Source: Prorocentrum cordatum (taxonomy: Eukaryota > Sar > Dinophyceae > Prorocentrales > Prorocentraceae). From it: a stretch of DNA of 64,000 nucleotides. Under the pieces are notes generated by a model that saw only the letters and a list, made by a program, of their open reading frames with translations, ran no database searches and was not told where the DNA came from. The first letter of the stretch is position 1. The number at the start of each line of letters is the position of its first letter. The stretch spans positions 123,728-187,727 of the forward strand of contig CAUYUJ010003403.1 of the NCBI GenBank assembly GCA_963575745.1, given 5' to 3'. Positions 1 to 12,336 of the stretch are shown piece after piece. The translations under genes were made by a program, and so were the position numbers.

Positions 1-470
1 TCGTTCCGCCTCACCCGGAATGGCTCGAATTCTCCCGGGATGCTTCGAGAAGCCGTGCCCCGGAGGTTTGGCAGAGCCTTCACTCACAGTTTCCAGGGTT
101 GCTTGCCTGGCCGACCCGCCTTCTTCCATGGGGCCGCCAGTTGCCCCATCGCCCGGCGACGGGGCAGCGGGGCAGCGAGAGCAGGCGAGATGCCGTCCTC
201 GCCCAGTCGCCGCGCAGTTTGCCGGCGAAGGTGGCGGTGCCGTGTCGGCGCGGCGTATGCTTCGTCTTCGCCGCGCCCATCGGAGGCTCTTCCGCTCCCG
301 CCCCTGTGCGGCCCGCGTAGCTTTCCCTCCGCCAAGTCGTCGGGAACGGGACCGTGCATGGGCGCTTTCTGTTGGCGAGATGGGATAGCGTTCCAATCCG
401 ACTCTCAACTTGTGCCACAATTCATGCTTATATTGTGTGATGGAGGGTGGGAATAGGCGGGCCCTCCTGA
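1..470. other. GC-rich stretch without a recognisable gene
   Basis: Several frames are open on both strands, as expected at this base composition. None gives a recognisable domain and all are short and Arg/Pro/Ser-rich. I see no gene here. Confidence 0.5.
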
Positions 471-479
471 CTTGCTCGA

Positions 480-960
480 CCTGGCTAGCTTGACTTTGCT
501 ATTCTTACTCCTACTGCTTACCCTTACGCTACCCGTACTCGTACTCATACTCATAGTATACTCTGCGCTGCTCCTGCCAAGTAAGCTCTATACTACTTTA
601 CATTATTATACTTGACTTTCTTATGCCACCTACCCTACTCTACGTAACCCAGCTCTACCCTATCCTACTCTACCCTATTTCACTCTGCGCTGCGCTACTC
701 TACTCTAATTTACCTTATTTTATTCCTACGCTGTACAACTAGGTTCCTACTCTCCTCTCCTCTTCTCTCTTTTCCTGTCTTCTGCTCTCCACTGTTATAC
801 TCCTTGTCTACTCTTTTGTATTATGCTCTGATTTGTTCTGTATTACTCTATTCTACTTTATTGTATTATGCTTTACTCTACGCACATGTTCTTCTTCATC
901 CCTACTTCACATTCCACCTTGCTGTACCCTACTCTACACGATTCTACTCTACCTTACTTC
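480..960. repeat. Degenerate TACTC/CTACT pyrimidine-rich repeat
   Basis: Drifted tandem copies of pentamers and hexamers such as TACTC, CTACTC and TACCC make up this stretch. No coding potential is seen. Confidence 0.7.
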
Positions 961-1251
961 TGCGTTTGACGATTGTTGTTAGACGATCGTTGGGATCCAG
1001 ATGCAGAGGAAGCCGTGCGGATAGCACAGGAAGCCATGCGGTTACAGAGGAACTCATGCGCATAGTTTGACCGTGCAAGGGCGAAATAGAGGTGGGGGGC
1101 GACCAGTGGACGAGTTCTTTGTGCCATTGAGCTAGGACTCCTGTAGGCTTCTTGTAGAGGCCTCTGGCCTTGCCGCCGATCCGGGACGCTCCAGGACGCT
1201 CCGTGCGAATTCGTCCTGTGTATAGTTTGTGGGTTTTACCTCGAGGAGGCA

Positions 1252-1434
1252 AGAGGGGGGAGGAGGAGGAGGAGGAGGAGGAGGAGGAGGAGGAGGAGGC
1301 GGAGGAGGAGGCGGAGGAGGAGGAGGAGGAGGAGGAGGAGGAGGAGGAGGAGGAGGAGGAGGAGGAGGTCAACAACATGCAGGAGGAGGAGGAGGAGGAG
1401 GAGGAGGAGGAGGAGGAGGAGGAGGAGGACGAGG
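1252..1434 (+). repeat. (GGA)n microsatellite
   Basis: A near-pure GGA/GAG tract is interrupted once by GTCAACAACATGCA. The homopeptide ORFs across it (poly-Glu, poly-Gly and poly-Ser on the other strand) are artefacts of the tract. Confidence 0.95.
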
Positions 1435-1639
1435 AGGGCGTTGGCAGTCGCCTTACGCAGTCTGTGTTGAATGGAATATTTGCGTCGTGTCCGTCTGTGG
1501 AGCTTGTTGGCGGGCTAGATCCCGGACGGGTTTGCTGCTCGTTGGTGGGTCGTTGGCTAGGTCGTAGTATGAATATTTCATGGTATGCGGCTCCTTCCCG
1601 TCTTTTCTATCTTACCTTATCGAAGACGCCTACGGCGAA

Positions 1640-2400
1640 CCACCGCCGGGGCACGCTTGGGGTCTCGCAGGACCTTCTTGGGTCTTGGAGGCCTCTTGGC
1701 GGCCTTCTTGGGCCTCTCTGGGGCATTCGGGTGCTTGTTTGGGGCCTCTTTGGCTGTCGTAGTGCGCTCCTGGCCCGCCTGACTCCGTCGGAAACCGTCT
1801 TGGGGGCCTCTCTGGGCCGTCTCTGGGGCCTGTCAGGGCGCTCGACAGCCGTCTTGGAGGCCAGATTGGGTGTTCTGGAGACCTCTTGGGCCAACTCGGG
1901 GCACTCTTCCAGCCGTCTGGTGGGCCTCTGGAGCCGCCGCATGGCCATCTTGGAGGCCTGTGCGGCGCCCTGGGGGCGATATTGGGGGCCTCTTGGGCAG
2001 TCTTGGGCCATCGGACGGCCCAACAGAAGCAACTGCCAAAATCATCAGAGATTTTGACCTCTTCGGGCTTTCTTGGGGGGACCTCTTGGAGGTCTCTGGG
2101 GCCGTCTTCGAGGCCTCTTCGGGGCCACTGGGACCGTCTTGGGCCATCTTGCAGCAGCCGTCTTGGGCTATCTTGGTGGCTTCTTGGGCGAACTTGGAGG
2201 CATCTTGGACCATCTTGGGCCGTCTTGGAGGCCATCTTGGACTATCCTGAACGAACTTGGAGGCCATCGTGGGCCATCTTGGCCGTCTTGGAATAGATTG
2301 GGCAATTTTCTGGACGATTGTGGGGTCTTCGGGTGGCTGGCGCAATGGGCCGAAGCCCCAGGGGGAGTCTTAAAAAGAACAAATGTAGCAAGACCACAGG
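1640..2400. repeat. R1 dispersed repeat (CTTGG type), copy 1
   Basis: Imperfect short units built on GGCCTCTTGGGCCGTCTTGG fill this stretch. Two fixed islands are shared with other copies: TGGCCCGCCTGACKCCGTCG (here near 1770) and a CGGACGGCCCAACAGAAGC-like island (near 2013). The block is bracketed by a direct repeat of at least 21 bp (1619-1639 and 2408-2428). The all-open frames over it are low-complexity artefacts. Confidence 0.75.
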
Positions 2401-2567
2401 GCGGCGGATCGAAGACGCCTACGGCGAATCATCGCCGCCCCCTGCCTTGGGAAATCGCCCATGTGGCTGGGCGTTGTGGCAAGAGCTCAGCCAAGCTATC
2501 GGACCATGCGTTCCCCCAACCGTTGTGGAAGCACTGCGGGGAACGTTTGGGGGAGGATGGCGGGGAA

Positions 2568-2602
2568 GATCAGGAGGAGGAGGAGGAGGAGGAGGAGGAG
2601 GA
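2568..2602 (+). repeat. Short (GGA)n microsatellite
   Basis: About eleven GGA units. The flanks up to about 2760 hold no recognisable gene. Confidence 0.8.
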
Positions 2603-2790
2603 GTTACGGATATTGCGACTGTGTCGGTTACTAATAGAGACCCCAAGCAGCAAACTTAAACGGGCTTACCCGCCGCGGCACGCTTGGCTCGCTCAGCTTT
2701 GCTATATTGTTTGGGCCATAAACCCGGTTGAATTCGATTAAGGTAGTCTTGACGGCTACGCTTAGGATCACACTCCTTGGATAACTTTAG

Positions 2791-3796
2791 CTAGCTGTTC
2801 TGCAGCAAAGCTTCCACAGGTAGTGCAGAACCACACCGCCAGTCCAACATGATATTTAAGACGGTGAGACGAATGGGCATATCCCCCCAACGTGCACCCG
2901 CTGCCCTGGAGGGGGTTCCCAAACTGCACCATTGCCCGTGGAAAGGGGGACAACATGGAGAGTTCAGCCAGGCCTTCTTCTGGGCCTGTGAGGCCGACCC
3001 CTTACGACATTCACAACTAAGGCCTGACTCACAAAGCTGATGCTGAGATCGAAACATACTACATATCATTGGAGCTGGAGGGCGCGGACCTGGGTGCCTC
3101 AGACGGGGCCTCGAGCCCTCATGATATTTCTCGGCCTCGATTGCTTCCAACGTGCTCGACAACATTCTCGTTCTCACAAGGTATGCCATTCGCTCGGTGC
3201 GATACATCTGTGCACGTACAGTGGGTTTCACTCGCACTGTGCCTGCATCGATTCCAGCTAATTCGTCGGCCACGGCATTACCAAGGATGGGTGAAACTGG
3301 GGCCCTATTGTTACACATCTATTGCATCCTGATGAGAGTGCACAAAGAGAACAGGTATTGACAACTGAGAGCCTCGATCTTTCAAGACGGAACCCATGAG
3401 GAACCAGAGATCCGCGTTTTCACCTGCTGGGGCGAAAGGGAGGCTATTATACCAGCCTGAACAAACTGCAGCGTTGTCTGTGACGAGAACGATGTGACCA
3501 CAGCCTCCTCGCACCGCGAGGTACAAGGCGTACAACTCGCCTCGTGCTACGGTTTGGGTGGCTCTTGGGAGCCCGCCCCAAACGCCGATCTCGATTGTTA
3601 TGTCGTTGGTCAGGTCCGGATACACAGCCACCGCCAGCCCAACACGCCGTAGAGCAGCATCCCGTGTATCTGCTCCTCCGCTAGTGTCGCCGAATATGAA
3701 GGTGGCTGCTGACTCAGAACCCCCTGGAAAACATGCCTCTGCGAAGCCTGGAACACCATGGCAATTCCAATCCTCCTGCTGGATCGGCTCTGGCAC
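2791..3796 (-). pseudogene. LINE RNase H domain, frameshifted
   Basis: The frame at 3796-3311 reads FIFGDTSGG, then ARGELYALYLAV, then LVTDNAAV. These are the first three acidic positions (D, E, D) of an RNase H fold. The fourth appears as GNAVADELAG in the neighbouring frame, starting at 3318. All four catalytic acids are therefore still visible, but the frame breaks at about 3311-3318. The stretch lies 3' of the RT, as expected for a LINE with a C-terminal RNase H. No LINE-like match is seen in the remainder down to 2791. Confidence 0.75.
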
Positions 3797-4031
3797 CGAC
3801 AGCCACGGTGCTGGGATCAGGCTCCGTGCCCAGAAACACTCTTCTGACTCTCGTCCTTCTTGCGCCTTGGCCGCGAACTCATCCGATACATGTAGATCTC
3901 GTGGGGCTTGCTACTTGCACTCTTTGCGTCGCGTGCACCATTCTGAAATACTCTGCTTGGGCCTCAGCTGTCTCCGTGTACGTGGCCACGACGCGCCTGC
4001 AGCAGACGCCAGCGAAAGTCCCGCCAACCGC

Positions 4032-4895
4032 CTACCGCCTGGGGCTGCCTCCAGTTGGCGGAGCAGCTGGCGATACGACGCATTGTGAACTCCCTGCCCC
4101 CATCCCTGCTCCATCGAAATGGGACGAGGCAGCAAACCACAATTGCCTTTGAATGGTACTCGTGAACTCTGAGAAAAACTGCCGTGGGATATCAATGTTG
4201 CTGATGCCCGTGAGATTCTCGACCTTACGCTCCCAGCTGTTGATCATGCCAGTGTCATCCGAGGGAATCTGCCACTCTGACGGACTGATGGGGTCCCAGC
4301 CCGCCTCGAGCAGATATGTGATGACCGTGGCCTGGGGCCCTCGAATATATTTATATATATATATGTGCCGTCGCTCTGGAGCCATGCTTCTGAGCTCCCG
4401 CGCCAGCTGCTGCCGCGACTGCGTGATGCCTGACCGAATATGTGGCGCCGAAGTCCAGCATGACAGCCATAAGCGTAAACACTCCACTGGCATCTTGTAA
4501 GCAGGGTCGCGCTGATGAGGGCGAAGGTCGAGCAACGTATCCGAACGGCGCCCTGCCAATCCCGGAGCAACTGCGTTCGCTAACTTCCGTCTCACTTACA
4601 CTGACTGCCAGCCGAACAAGCCGTGGAGCTGATGGCCATCTGCGCCAGCAGCCCGTGCTCCTTGCTGCTCGAGACGGCTCGTCAGGCCATGCCTTCTCGC
4701 CGCGCGAGCGTACTGCATCGCCTTTTTGCTCGCTCGACCGTGCTTAGCCGCACGCGCTGTCCTGGCAGCTCTCGCGCGCCGCGTGCCGCCGCCCATGCCC
4801 CCGCCGAGGAAAGCCGAAGTGCCCGCTGCATAATGTGGTCGCCCTTCAGTCGCAAACGTCGTGCAATCGCCTTGGCGTCGCACAGCCGAGTGCAA
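4032..4895 (-). pseudogene. LINE post-RT (connection) region
   Basis: Two minus frames (4895-4596 and 4595-4032) give Arg/Ala-rich sequence and then GPQATVITYLLEAGWDP and SPSEWQIP. Such sequence usually follows the RT in dinoflagellate LINEs. The frame changes between the two parts, so it is not translatable as one protein. It links the RT (above 4920) to the RNase H (below 3796). Confidence 0.55.
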
Positions 4896-4919
4896 AAGGA
4901 TCGCGCTCCTCGAGGGGAC

Positions 4920-5580
4920 TTACAAACCGGCTGTCTGGATGGCCTCGCAAGTATCAGATAAACATTGAACCATCTTCGCAATCATACCGCGTCGTGATGC
5001 ACGGTAGGTCTGGCTCAAGTCGTCGATCCACGGCTTGTGTGACATGTCGACGTGCACCGCCGTTATCTTCGCCATGATGTGGTACGTGACGCACTTGGCG
5101 AAGCGCGCCCCCGACCCGAGGCCTTGGACGATCGACCTCGCGGGGTCGAAAGGTGCTGAATAGGCACCAGACTGCCGTGCACAGCGTGAGGCCATGCACT
5201 GCAGCAGCTCCAGCCCCAAGATCTCCGGGGGGAAATCGAGCCGCAGCGCAGTCTGACCCGACAGCAACCACCCGATCGTGTCGTAGAAGCTGGCCAGGTC
5301 GATAAGCCCGTGCCCGAACTCGGTGGAAAACCCCAGTGGCAACCCCTCGTCGATCGCTCGCAAGGAAGCCTCGCGGATCGCCGAGTTGCCGCGAATCGCA
5401 GCATCCCAGTGTACCTCGCACTGGTCTTTCCAAGTACGAACATGCCGCTCGCGAGCTGCTGGCCGCAATCGTGCGACGCGCGGGGGCAATCCTATCGCGC
5501 GATCCCCCTGGAGCTTCTAGGGGAGCAACGTCCCAATAGTCAACAAAAGCTGATGTGGCCAAACTTGTCGCGCCCCACAT
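4920..5580 (-). pseudogene. LINE reverse transcriptase domain
   Basis: The 189-residue frame (5489-4920) reads LGFSTEFGHGLIDLASFYDT, where the Asp of the LIDLASFYDT strand matches the first catalytic Asp region of LINE RTs. It continues through SIVQGLGSGARFAK and VHVDMSHKPWIDDLSQT. WIDDL stands where the usual YxDD box is expected, which supports the RT call. It is shorter than a full RT (about 300 residues), and frame breaks on both sides show decay. No other reading fits. Confidence 0.7.
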
Positions 5581-5751
5581 ATTTTGAGAAGCGCGGCGAG
5601 CTCGTCGAGGGCTGGATCTGGAAGTCGAGACGTGTCCAACGGTGTCAGACGATCCACGCCCCTAGTACCGCAGTTCATGTGATCAGACGCTTCCCTCAGG
5701 AAAACACCATCGAGGGGGGGAAGCGCCTCGTCCGACACTCTCTGTCGAATA

Positions 5752-6877
5752 TCATGAAAAAAGCCCGCTTAGCTCGCCCAGCGGCTGGTCTGACGGGCCC
5801 CGCAGTGAGAGCCAATGCTCTCTCTTGTGTTCCATGATGTCTTTGGGGTGTACAGTTGGCTTGTCATTGACTTCCATTGTGTCGCTGACCAATGGCTGCT
5901 CTCTGATGGCCCTGTGGGGGGCGCCCGCAGCTGGGGCAGACTCCGGCCGCGTGCGGAACTCGAGCATCGCTTGGTTGAGCGCGCGCCGCTGAGCCCGCCG
6001 AGCAACTTGACCAGCCGCCTCAGCCGCGGCCTGGAGTTCCCCTTGAGAGCTCGCAGCCGTGCGACCGAGAAACTGCAGCCAGAAATCCCAAGAGTAAAGA
6101 TCAGAGTGCCGAAGAACTTGATGGCCGCGCTCTGGGGCCTCCTCCTTGAGGCGCCTGACAGCGTCCAAGAGGGGGAACTGCTGCTTAATGCCCGAATCTT
6201 TGTCCCTGTGTCTCGCCGAGGTGATTGGCGCAGTAGCGACTCGCGCCCGCCAACTTGCAATCTGACCCCTGAGCGACCTCTCTCGCAGGCTTGGCTTCCT
6301 GTACCTGTGCCTCGAGAAACTCGACGGCGTCGCCGCGCGATCTGCCGAGGGCGACCTGACCGTGATGGGAGTGTACAGTAGCTTCTGCCGCCCGAAACCA
6401 GGCTGCGAACAAGGCTGACACGATGCCCGAATCGCTTTGAGCAGAGCCCAGCGGCAACGGAGGAGGCAACTGCAGGGGCAGGGGGGAGGCAGCAGCGGGA
6501 ATAAACCCAACAGCTGTCCTGTGTTCTGCCCACAGCTGTTCAGGAATCAGAAAAGTTACAAGTTCGGTGAAAACGAGGGACCCTGAACTCTCCACTGGTG
6601 GTGCAGAGCCTGACTCGACAGGGGCGGTGCACGGGGTGGGGTTCTCGCGCTGGACGGAATTCGACAGAGGCTGATCCTCCAAAGGAGAGGCATGTGCGGT
6701 CGGGGCGGCCAATCCGAAGTTGGCCTCGTGGATCCACGGGTCCTCCTCGCTGCCGTCGGAGTCTGGGTCCTCACCGCCGAAACCTGTCCCCGCCTCGCTG
6801 CCTACTCTACCATGGGGATCGATTACAACGTGTTGACTGCTCATGCTTATTGCTACTGCACAACTCGAGCTGCTCAC
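5752..6877 (-). pseudogene. LINE linker between endonuclease and RT
   Basis: Overlapping minus frames (6877-6185 and 6510-5752) give charged, Ala/Arg-rich sequence such as LRERSLRGQIASWRARVATA and SWDFWLQFLGRTAASSQGEL. This stretch sits between the endonuclease and the RT, where LINEs carry a poorly conserved linker. The frame shifts at least once. I cannot assign a fold. Confidence 0.5.
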
Positions 6878-7075
6878 TCAACCACTCGCGCACCCTACTA
6901 TCCCTGCGCGCATTAGCTGTCTGACGTGCAATCCTACGCTGAGCCTTAGCCTTACTAGATTTGGACCCTGGGATTGGCTGCTTGGAAGGCCGACCTACTC
7001 AAGGCAACTGTTTGGGCAACGAGAGCACACGCTTGAGCATCTGGCTACTTGAAGCCGCAATCTTTGCACTGAGGC

Positions 7076-7921
7076 CTATATGGGGCTGCCGAGGGACGTC
7101 AACAACTGCTGAGACGGATCGCAATTGCGGACGAGCGGCCGCATTAAAGAAAACATAAGCAAGGTGGGACGATTTTGCTTGCCGCCTGGTGTGCAGGTAA
7201 ACTCGGCATCGGACGGCCGGACAGAGCCGCCGACTCGCGTCAGAAACTCCGACCTCTTGAGGTCGGCGGGGGACATGTCCCAGTCGGCCATCACCCGCCA
7301 GTGCAGATGGATGGCCGTCAGCACGCCCCCCAACTTGGCGAAGCGGTTCACGTCCTCGTTAGTGAGCCCCATGCCGGAGGAACCGTAGTAGATGAACGCA
7401 GCGAGCGTGAGGTCTTTCATGTCCAGAAGGCAGGGAAGGAACCCATCTAGAACTCCTCCTCGCTCTGCCTGAAGTTTGTTGCAGGTGAAAGCGGCGCCGA
7501 GCATGCGAGCTGGCCTGTGATTGCGTACAAGTAGCCATTCACCACCTTCATTCGAGTGCTGCTGGCACCTTTGGCGTAGCGAGACTTGGGCCTGGCTCCA
7601 TTGTGAAGCAGACGCAGAGAAGAACCTTTCGTTCTGCCAATCCATTTCCGTGTGTCCTTTTTTTGCCACGTGCGTCTCGCATGCGCCCGAGTAGTCGCGC
7701 GCGCCGCTAAGCTCGGTCAAGCGCCCCCAGGCCTTGTCCCCCATGCGCGTGACGTTGCTGAAGGATATGTTGACAGTGGGCTCGGGCTGCTGCTGCGCAG
7801 CCTCGCCGCCATCCCCCAGCGATGTTGAAAAGCTGGTCGCCGTTCTGCCTGTGCCCTCAGTGACAGTGGTGGCGTTCAGCTTGCTTGAAATGGCCGAAGT
7901 TGTGTCGGTTGTGGGTGCCAT
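7076..7921 (-). pseudogene. LINE endonuclease (EEP/APE-type) domain
   Basis: A 281-residue frame, apparently unbroken over the domain. It shows ISFSNVTRMG at the position of the usual N/SWG start, YSGACETHVAKKG (with the ETH catalytic Glu), WLLVRNHRPARM, LAAFIYYGSSGMGLT, VMADWDMSPADL (position of the GDWN box) and DAEFTCTPGG. Together these fit an APE-like endonuclease that nicks target DNA for LINE insertion. The DWD/DWN change and the weak C-terminal SDH box suggest loss of activity. It lies directly downstream of the ORF1-like region. Confidence 0.7.
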
Positions 7922-7982
7922 GCTAGCGGCGTCTGGGCTCGCAGCGGCGCCGCTGCTGCCGAGTTCCGCCTCCGATGGTCAC

Positions 7983-9026
7983 TCATCCTTGGCGACGTCG
8001 CCAGCGCCAGCCGCAGCCGCCGCGGCGTCCTTGCCGCCGCCCTTGGACCTGAGGTCGGCTGCCGCCTGCGCCGCCGCCGCCGCGAACTTGGCCTCGGAGC
8101 CGCGTGGCCTCCTGCTTGAGCTCCTCGTCCGTTGCCGAGGGCGCCGCGGCGCTGGCGGCGCTGGCTCCCGCAGCCGCGGCCCCCGTCGGAGGCTTGCCAG
8201 CCGTGGCCTCCTGAGGCTGGCTCGCTGCGGCCTGGCCCTCATCGGTCTTCCTCTTCTTGCCCGTGCGCTCCTCGACGTCCGCCTTGACGGTGTCGAGCTT
8301 CTGCGTGAACTTCTGCAGCTCGGAGTCCTTCGGGATAAACGACTCTTGCACGGTCTGCAGTTCTTTCAGGTTGCGCAAGGTGACCTTGTCGGCCCCCTCG
8401 CACTCCCACTCCTCGAGCTTCTCGAAAATCTCTGGCTCCATGTTCACGCTGAAGTGTACGCCCTTGCCCTAAATCTCAGCTGCCGTCTTGCTGATGCCCT
8501 CTGCCTGAGCAAGAGCGAGTGTGGCGCTCTTCTTCGCCGCCTCGGCTCTTGCGAGAGCCAGGGCCGCGTCCTGCTCCTTAGCCTCGGCAGCCTGGAGCTG
8601 GCGCCGCAGCCAGAGCACCTGACTCACCAGCTGCTCGTGCCGATGGCTGGCCTGCTTCCAAGCGCCATCGGCGCACTTCACCGAGTCCACCTCCGAAGCG
8701 TTCCGTGCGGCCGACTGGCCCTGCGGCTTCGAACGTTGAGCTACCAGAACAGCTCGGAGCTCAGGGTCATCACAGACCTCGGCCGCCTTCGCCGGCAAGC
8801 TGTCGAGGTTCTTGGTAGCCTGATCGTTCTGGCCCCGACGGCGGCTTGGGCTGCGTTTGCGAGCGCCTTGGCCACGGGTATCTTGGTCGTTCGTGCCGTC
8901 GCTGATGTGCTCAACTGCTTCGTCGAAAGACACCCGTCGCTCCTGGGACGGACCTCGCTGACGAGACGGGTCGAACAACTTCACTTGCTTCCCACACGAC
9001 AGACTCGTCTGATTGTTGGCCACCAA
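7983..9026 (-). pseudogene. LINE ORF1-like coiled-coil region
   Basis: Two minus frames (9026-8469 and 8447-7983) are rich in Ala, Glu, Lys and Gln with heptad-like stretches, for example LRRQLQAAEAKEQDAALALA and LQKFTQKLDTVKADVEERTG, plus a basic KKRKTDEG segment. A coiled-coil protein ahead of the endonuclease is the usual place for a LINE nucleic-acid-binding ORF1. The long poly-Asp ORF on the opposite strand is a shadow. Confidence 0.5.
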
Positions 9027-9261
9027 CTCGCTATTTCATTTGCACGTCTTGCAAGTAATGCATCTGCTCCAAGGAAAGTTGAATGCTCGTCCCATCTCGT
9101 GAGAAAGAAAGGGGGTAAGTGTCTCCTGTCTTCGTTGGCGCCGACTGCTGTGGGCCCAGCAGCCAGCGAAATCCCCCAATCACGGCGCGGAAGTGCAGGG
9201 GAGGCAAAAACACGTGCCCTGCGCACGGGGGCGAGGGACTTGGTGCTCGAGCCAAAATTGC

Positions 9262-9780
<519 letters not shown>

Positions 9781-10496
9781 AGGAGGAGGAGGAGGCGGAG
9801 GAGCATGAGAAGGGGAAGGGGAGCAGGAGGAGGATGAGGAGGAGGAGGAGGAGGAGGAAAAAAAACGAAGAAGACGAAACACAATAAGAATAATAAGAAG
9901 AATAATACTAATACGAAGAATAATAATACGAATAATCATAATAATAATCATACTAATAATAGTAATAATACTAATCGTACTAACAATATTACTGATACTA
10001 CTACTAAAAATAATAGTAGTAATAATAACAATACCAATAATAATATAAATAATAATAGTAGTAATAATAATACCAAGAAGAATAAGAAGACGAACGCTAA
10101 TAATAAGAATATTAATAATACGAATATGAATAATAATAATAAGAATACTAAGAGGAAGACTAATACGAATACTAAGAATACTAATAATACTAATAATACT
10201 TAGAAGAAGACGACGAATAATAATAAGAAGAGGAGGAGGAGGAGGAGGAGGAGGAGGAGGAGGAGGAGGAGGAGGAGGAGGAGGAGGAGGAGGGAGGAGG
10301 GGGTGGAGGAGGAGGAGGAGGCGGAGGAGGAGGAGGAGGAGGAGGAGGAGGAGGAGGAGGAGGAGGAGGAGGAGGAGGAGGAGGATAGGGAGGAGGAGGG
10401 AGGAGGAGGAGGAGGAGGAGGAGGAGGAGGAGGAGGAATAGGAGGAGGATGATGAGGAGGAGGAGGAGGAGGAGGAGGAGGAGGAGGAGGAGGAGG
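9781..10496. repeat. GAG tracts flanking an AAT/AAG-rich drifted microsatellite
   Basis: GAG units (9781-9856) are followed by about 340 bp of drifted AAT, AAG and AAC triplets, then by long GGA tracts (10208-10496). Nothing coding is seen. Confidence 0.9.
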
Positions 10497-10497
10497 A

Positions 10498-11250
10498 TGC
10501 ATCTTGGGAGCCTTTGGGGGCACTCCTGGGGCCTCTCGGAAGCTTCCTGGGAGCCTCTCGGGGGCATCTTGGGGGCCTCCGTAAGCCTCTTGGGGGCCTT
10601 TGGGAGCTTCTCCAGGGCCTCTTTGGCCGTCTCAGGATATTCTTGGCCCGCCTGACGCCTTCGGAAGCCGCCTTGGGAGCCTCTGTGGGCCGACTTGAAA
10701 CCCTCTTGTGGTGCTCCAGGGTCGTCTTGGAGGCCATCTTGGGCGTCTTGTGGACCTCTTGGGCCGTCTGGGGGCTCTTGGGCCGTTCTGGGGCCATCCT
10801 GGAGGCCTCTTGGGCGATCTTTCTGGGCTCTTGGGCCGTCTCGGACCGTCGGAAGGCCGAACAAAAGCAAATGCCAAACTCCTTCAAACATCTAAGGAAC
10901 ATCAATGACTTTGGCCTCTTGGGGGCTTCCTGGAGGCCCTCTGGTAGGAATTTTGGGCCGTCTTGGAGGCCTCTTCGGGGCCTCTTGGGCCGTCTTGGGC
11001 CATCTTAGAGCCATCTTGGGCCGTCTTGGTGGGATCCTGGCCCGTCTGACGCCGTCGGAAGTTGTCTTTGGGGCCTCTCTGGGCCGACTGGGGGCCCTCT
11101 TGGGGTGCTCCGGGGTCGCCTTGGAGGCCATCTTGGGCGTCTTGGAGGCCTCTTCCTCCAGGGCCGTCTTGGAGGCCATCTTGGGCGTTTTGGAGGCCTC
11201 TTAGGCCGTCTTGGGGCCATCTTGGGGCAGTTTTGGGGCCTCTAGGGGGG
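10498..11250. repeat. R1 dispersed repeat, copies 2-3
   Basis: CTTGG-type units as at 1640-2400. The TGGCCCGCCTGACGCC-like island occurs twice (near 10650 and 11040) and the CGGAAGGCCGAACAAAAGC-like island near 10850. The paired islands imply two repeat units in tandem. Confidence 0.75.
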
Positions 11251-11251
11251 C

Positions 11252-11313
11252 TCTTCTCCTCCTACTCCTCCTCCTCCTCCTCCTCCTCCTCCTCCTCCTC
11301 CTCCTCCTCCTCC
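11252..11313 (+). repeat. (CTC)n microsatellite
   Basis: About nineteen CTC/TCC units close the R1 block. Confidence 0.9.
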
Positions 11314-12055
11314 CCCGTGCACCGCGGCTTAAATCGCAACTGTGCATCCTACATTTGCTTCATCGCCAGCGCAGTGATTCTGCCTAGCCGCCGACACAAA
11401 ATGTGTGTGGGTTTGTCTGCTTGTGACTGTCCACCCTCCCGTGCCCCACTCGTGCCCCCCCCCCCCTCTCTCGGCTGCATCCACACGGGACTTCGTGCTG
11501 CGAGGCTCCCCGTGGGTGAGGCCGTCTGGGTCGCACGAGGTAGTGGCGCCGCGGCCGCCGCACCACCCTCGCGCCGCTCCCGCAAGGCCAGGTTTCGCCG
11601 CGCTGCTGCGCGCGTGGCCGCGACGCCAAAAAGGGTGTGTCCGTGTCTGCGTGCTCTTGCGCGTGCGCGGGTGTTTGGCGGCTCGCGCGCACGTGTGCGT
11701 GTTCGTGCATGCGTGTTCGGGTGCACGTGCGCGGACGTGTACGGGTGCGCACACGTGTGCACGTGCGTGTAGGTGCGCGCGCGCGCGCTCGCGCGTGCCT
11801 GCGCGTGCGTGCAGGCGCTGCGTATGTATTCGCGCGTGACTGCGGTCGTGCGCTTCCGTGCGTGGTCGTCTACGTGCGCGCGCGCGTGCGTAAGCGCTGC
11901 CGGAGGCGGGATGCCCCGGCCTCTGGGCGGTGGTCGACTGGAGCGGTGGCTCGGGTCGGAGTCAGCCCAGCCAGCTGCTGGGGAGCGCGGTCTTCGCTGG
12001 CCTCCTCGAGGTTCAGGGCGGACGAAAGGAGGGAGGGGGATTGGGCTCAGGGGGA
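11314..12055. other. GC-rich region with alternating purine-pyrimidine tract
   Basis: About 11640-11890 is a drifted (GC/GT)n tract. ORFs over it read Cys/Arg/Val/Ala repeats on both strands. I see no gene; short exons cannot be excluded. Confidence 0.5.
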
Positions 12056-12336
12056 AGGAGGAGGAGGAGGGGGAGGGGGAGGAGGAGGAGAAGGAGGAGG
12101 AGGAGGAGGAGGAGGAGGAGGAGGAGGAGGAGGAGGGAGGAGGAGGAGGAGGAGGAGGAGGAGGAGGAGGAGGAGGAGGAGGAGGAGGAGGAGGAGGAGG
12201 AGGAGGAGGAGGAGGAGGAGGAAGGAGGAGGAGGAGGAGGAGGAGGAGGAGGAGGGAGGAGGAGGAGGAGGAGGAGGAGGAGGAGGAGGAGGAGGAGGAG
12301 GAGGAGGAGGAGGAGGAGGAGGAGGAGGAGGGGGAG
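12056..12336 (+). repeat. (GGA)n polypurine tract
   Basis: About 280 bp of GGA/GAG with a few AAG breaks. Confidence 0.95.

Larger units (their letters stand above)
2768..9026 (-). mobile_element. Decayed LINE (non-LTR) retroelement, minus strand
   Basis: Read right to left, the minus strand carries in order a coiled-coil ORF1-like region, an endonuclease/exonuclease/phosphatase-type (EEP) domain, a linker, a reverse transcriptase, a post-RT region and an RNase H. This is the domain order of APE-type LINEs, and the wording resembles LINEs common in dinoflagellate genomes. The reading frame is broken at several points, so this is a fossil. Terminal repeats or a poly-A tail were not found, so both ends are approximate. 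Confidence 0.8.
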
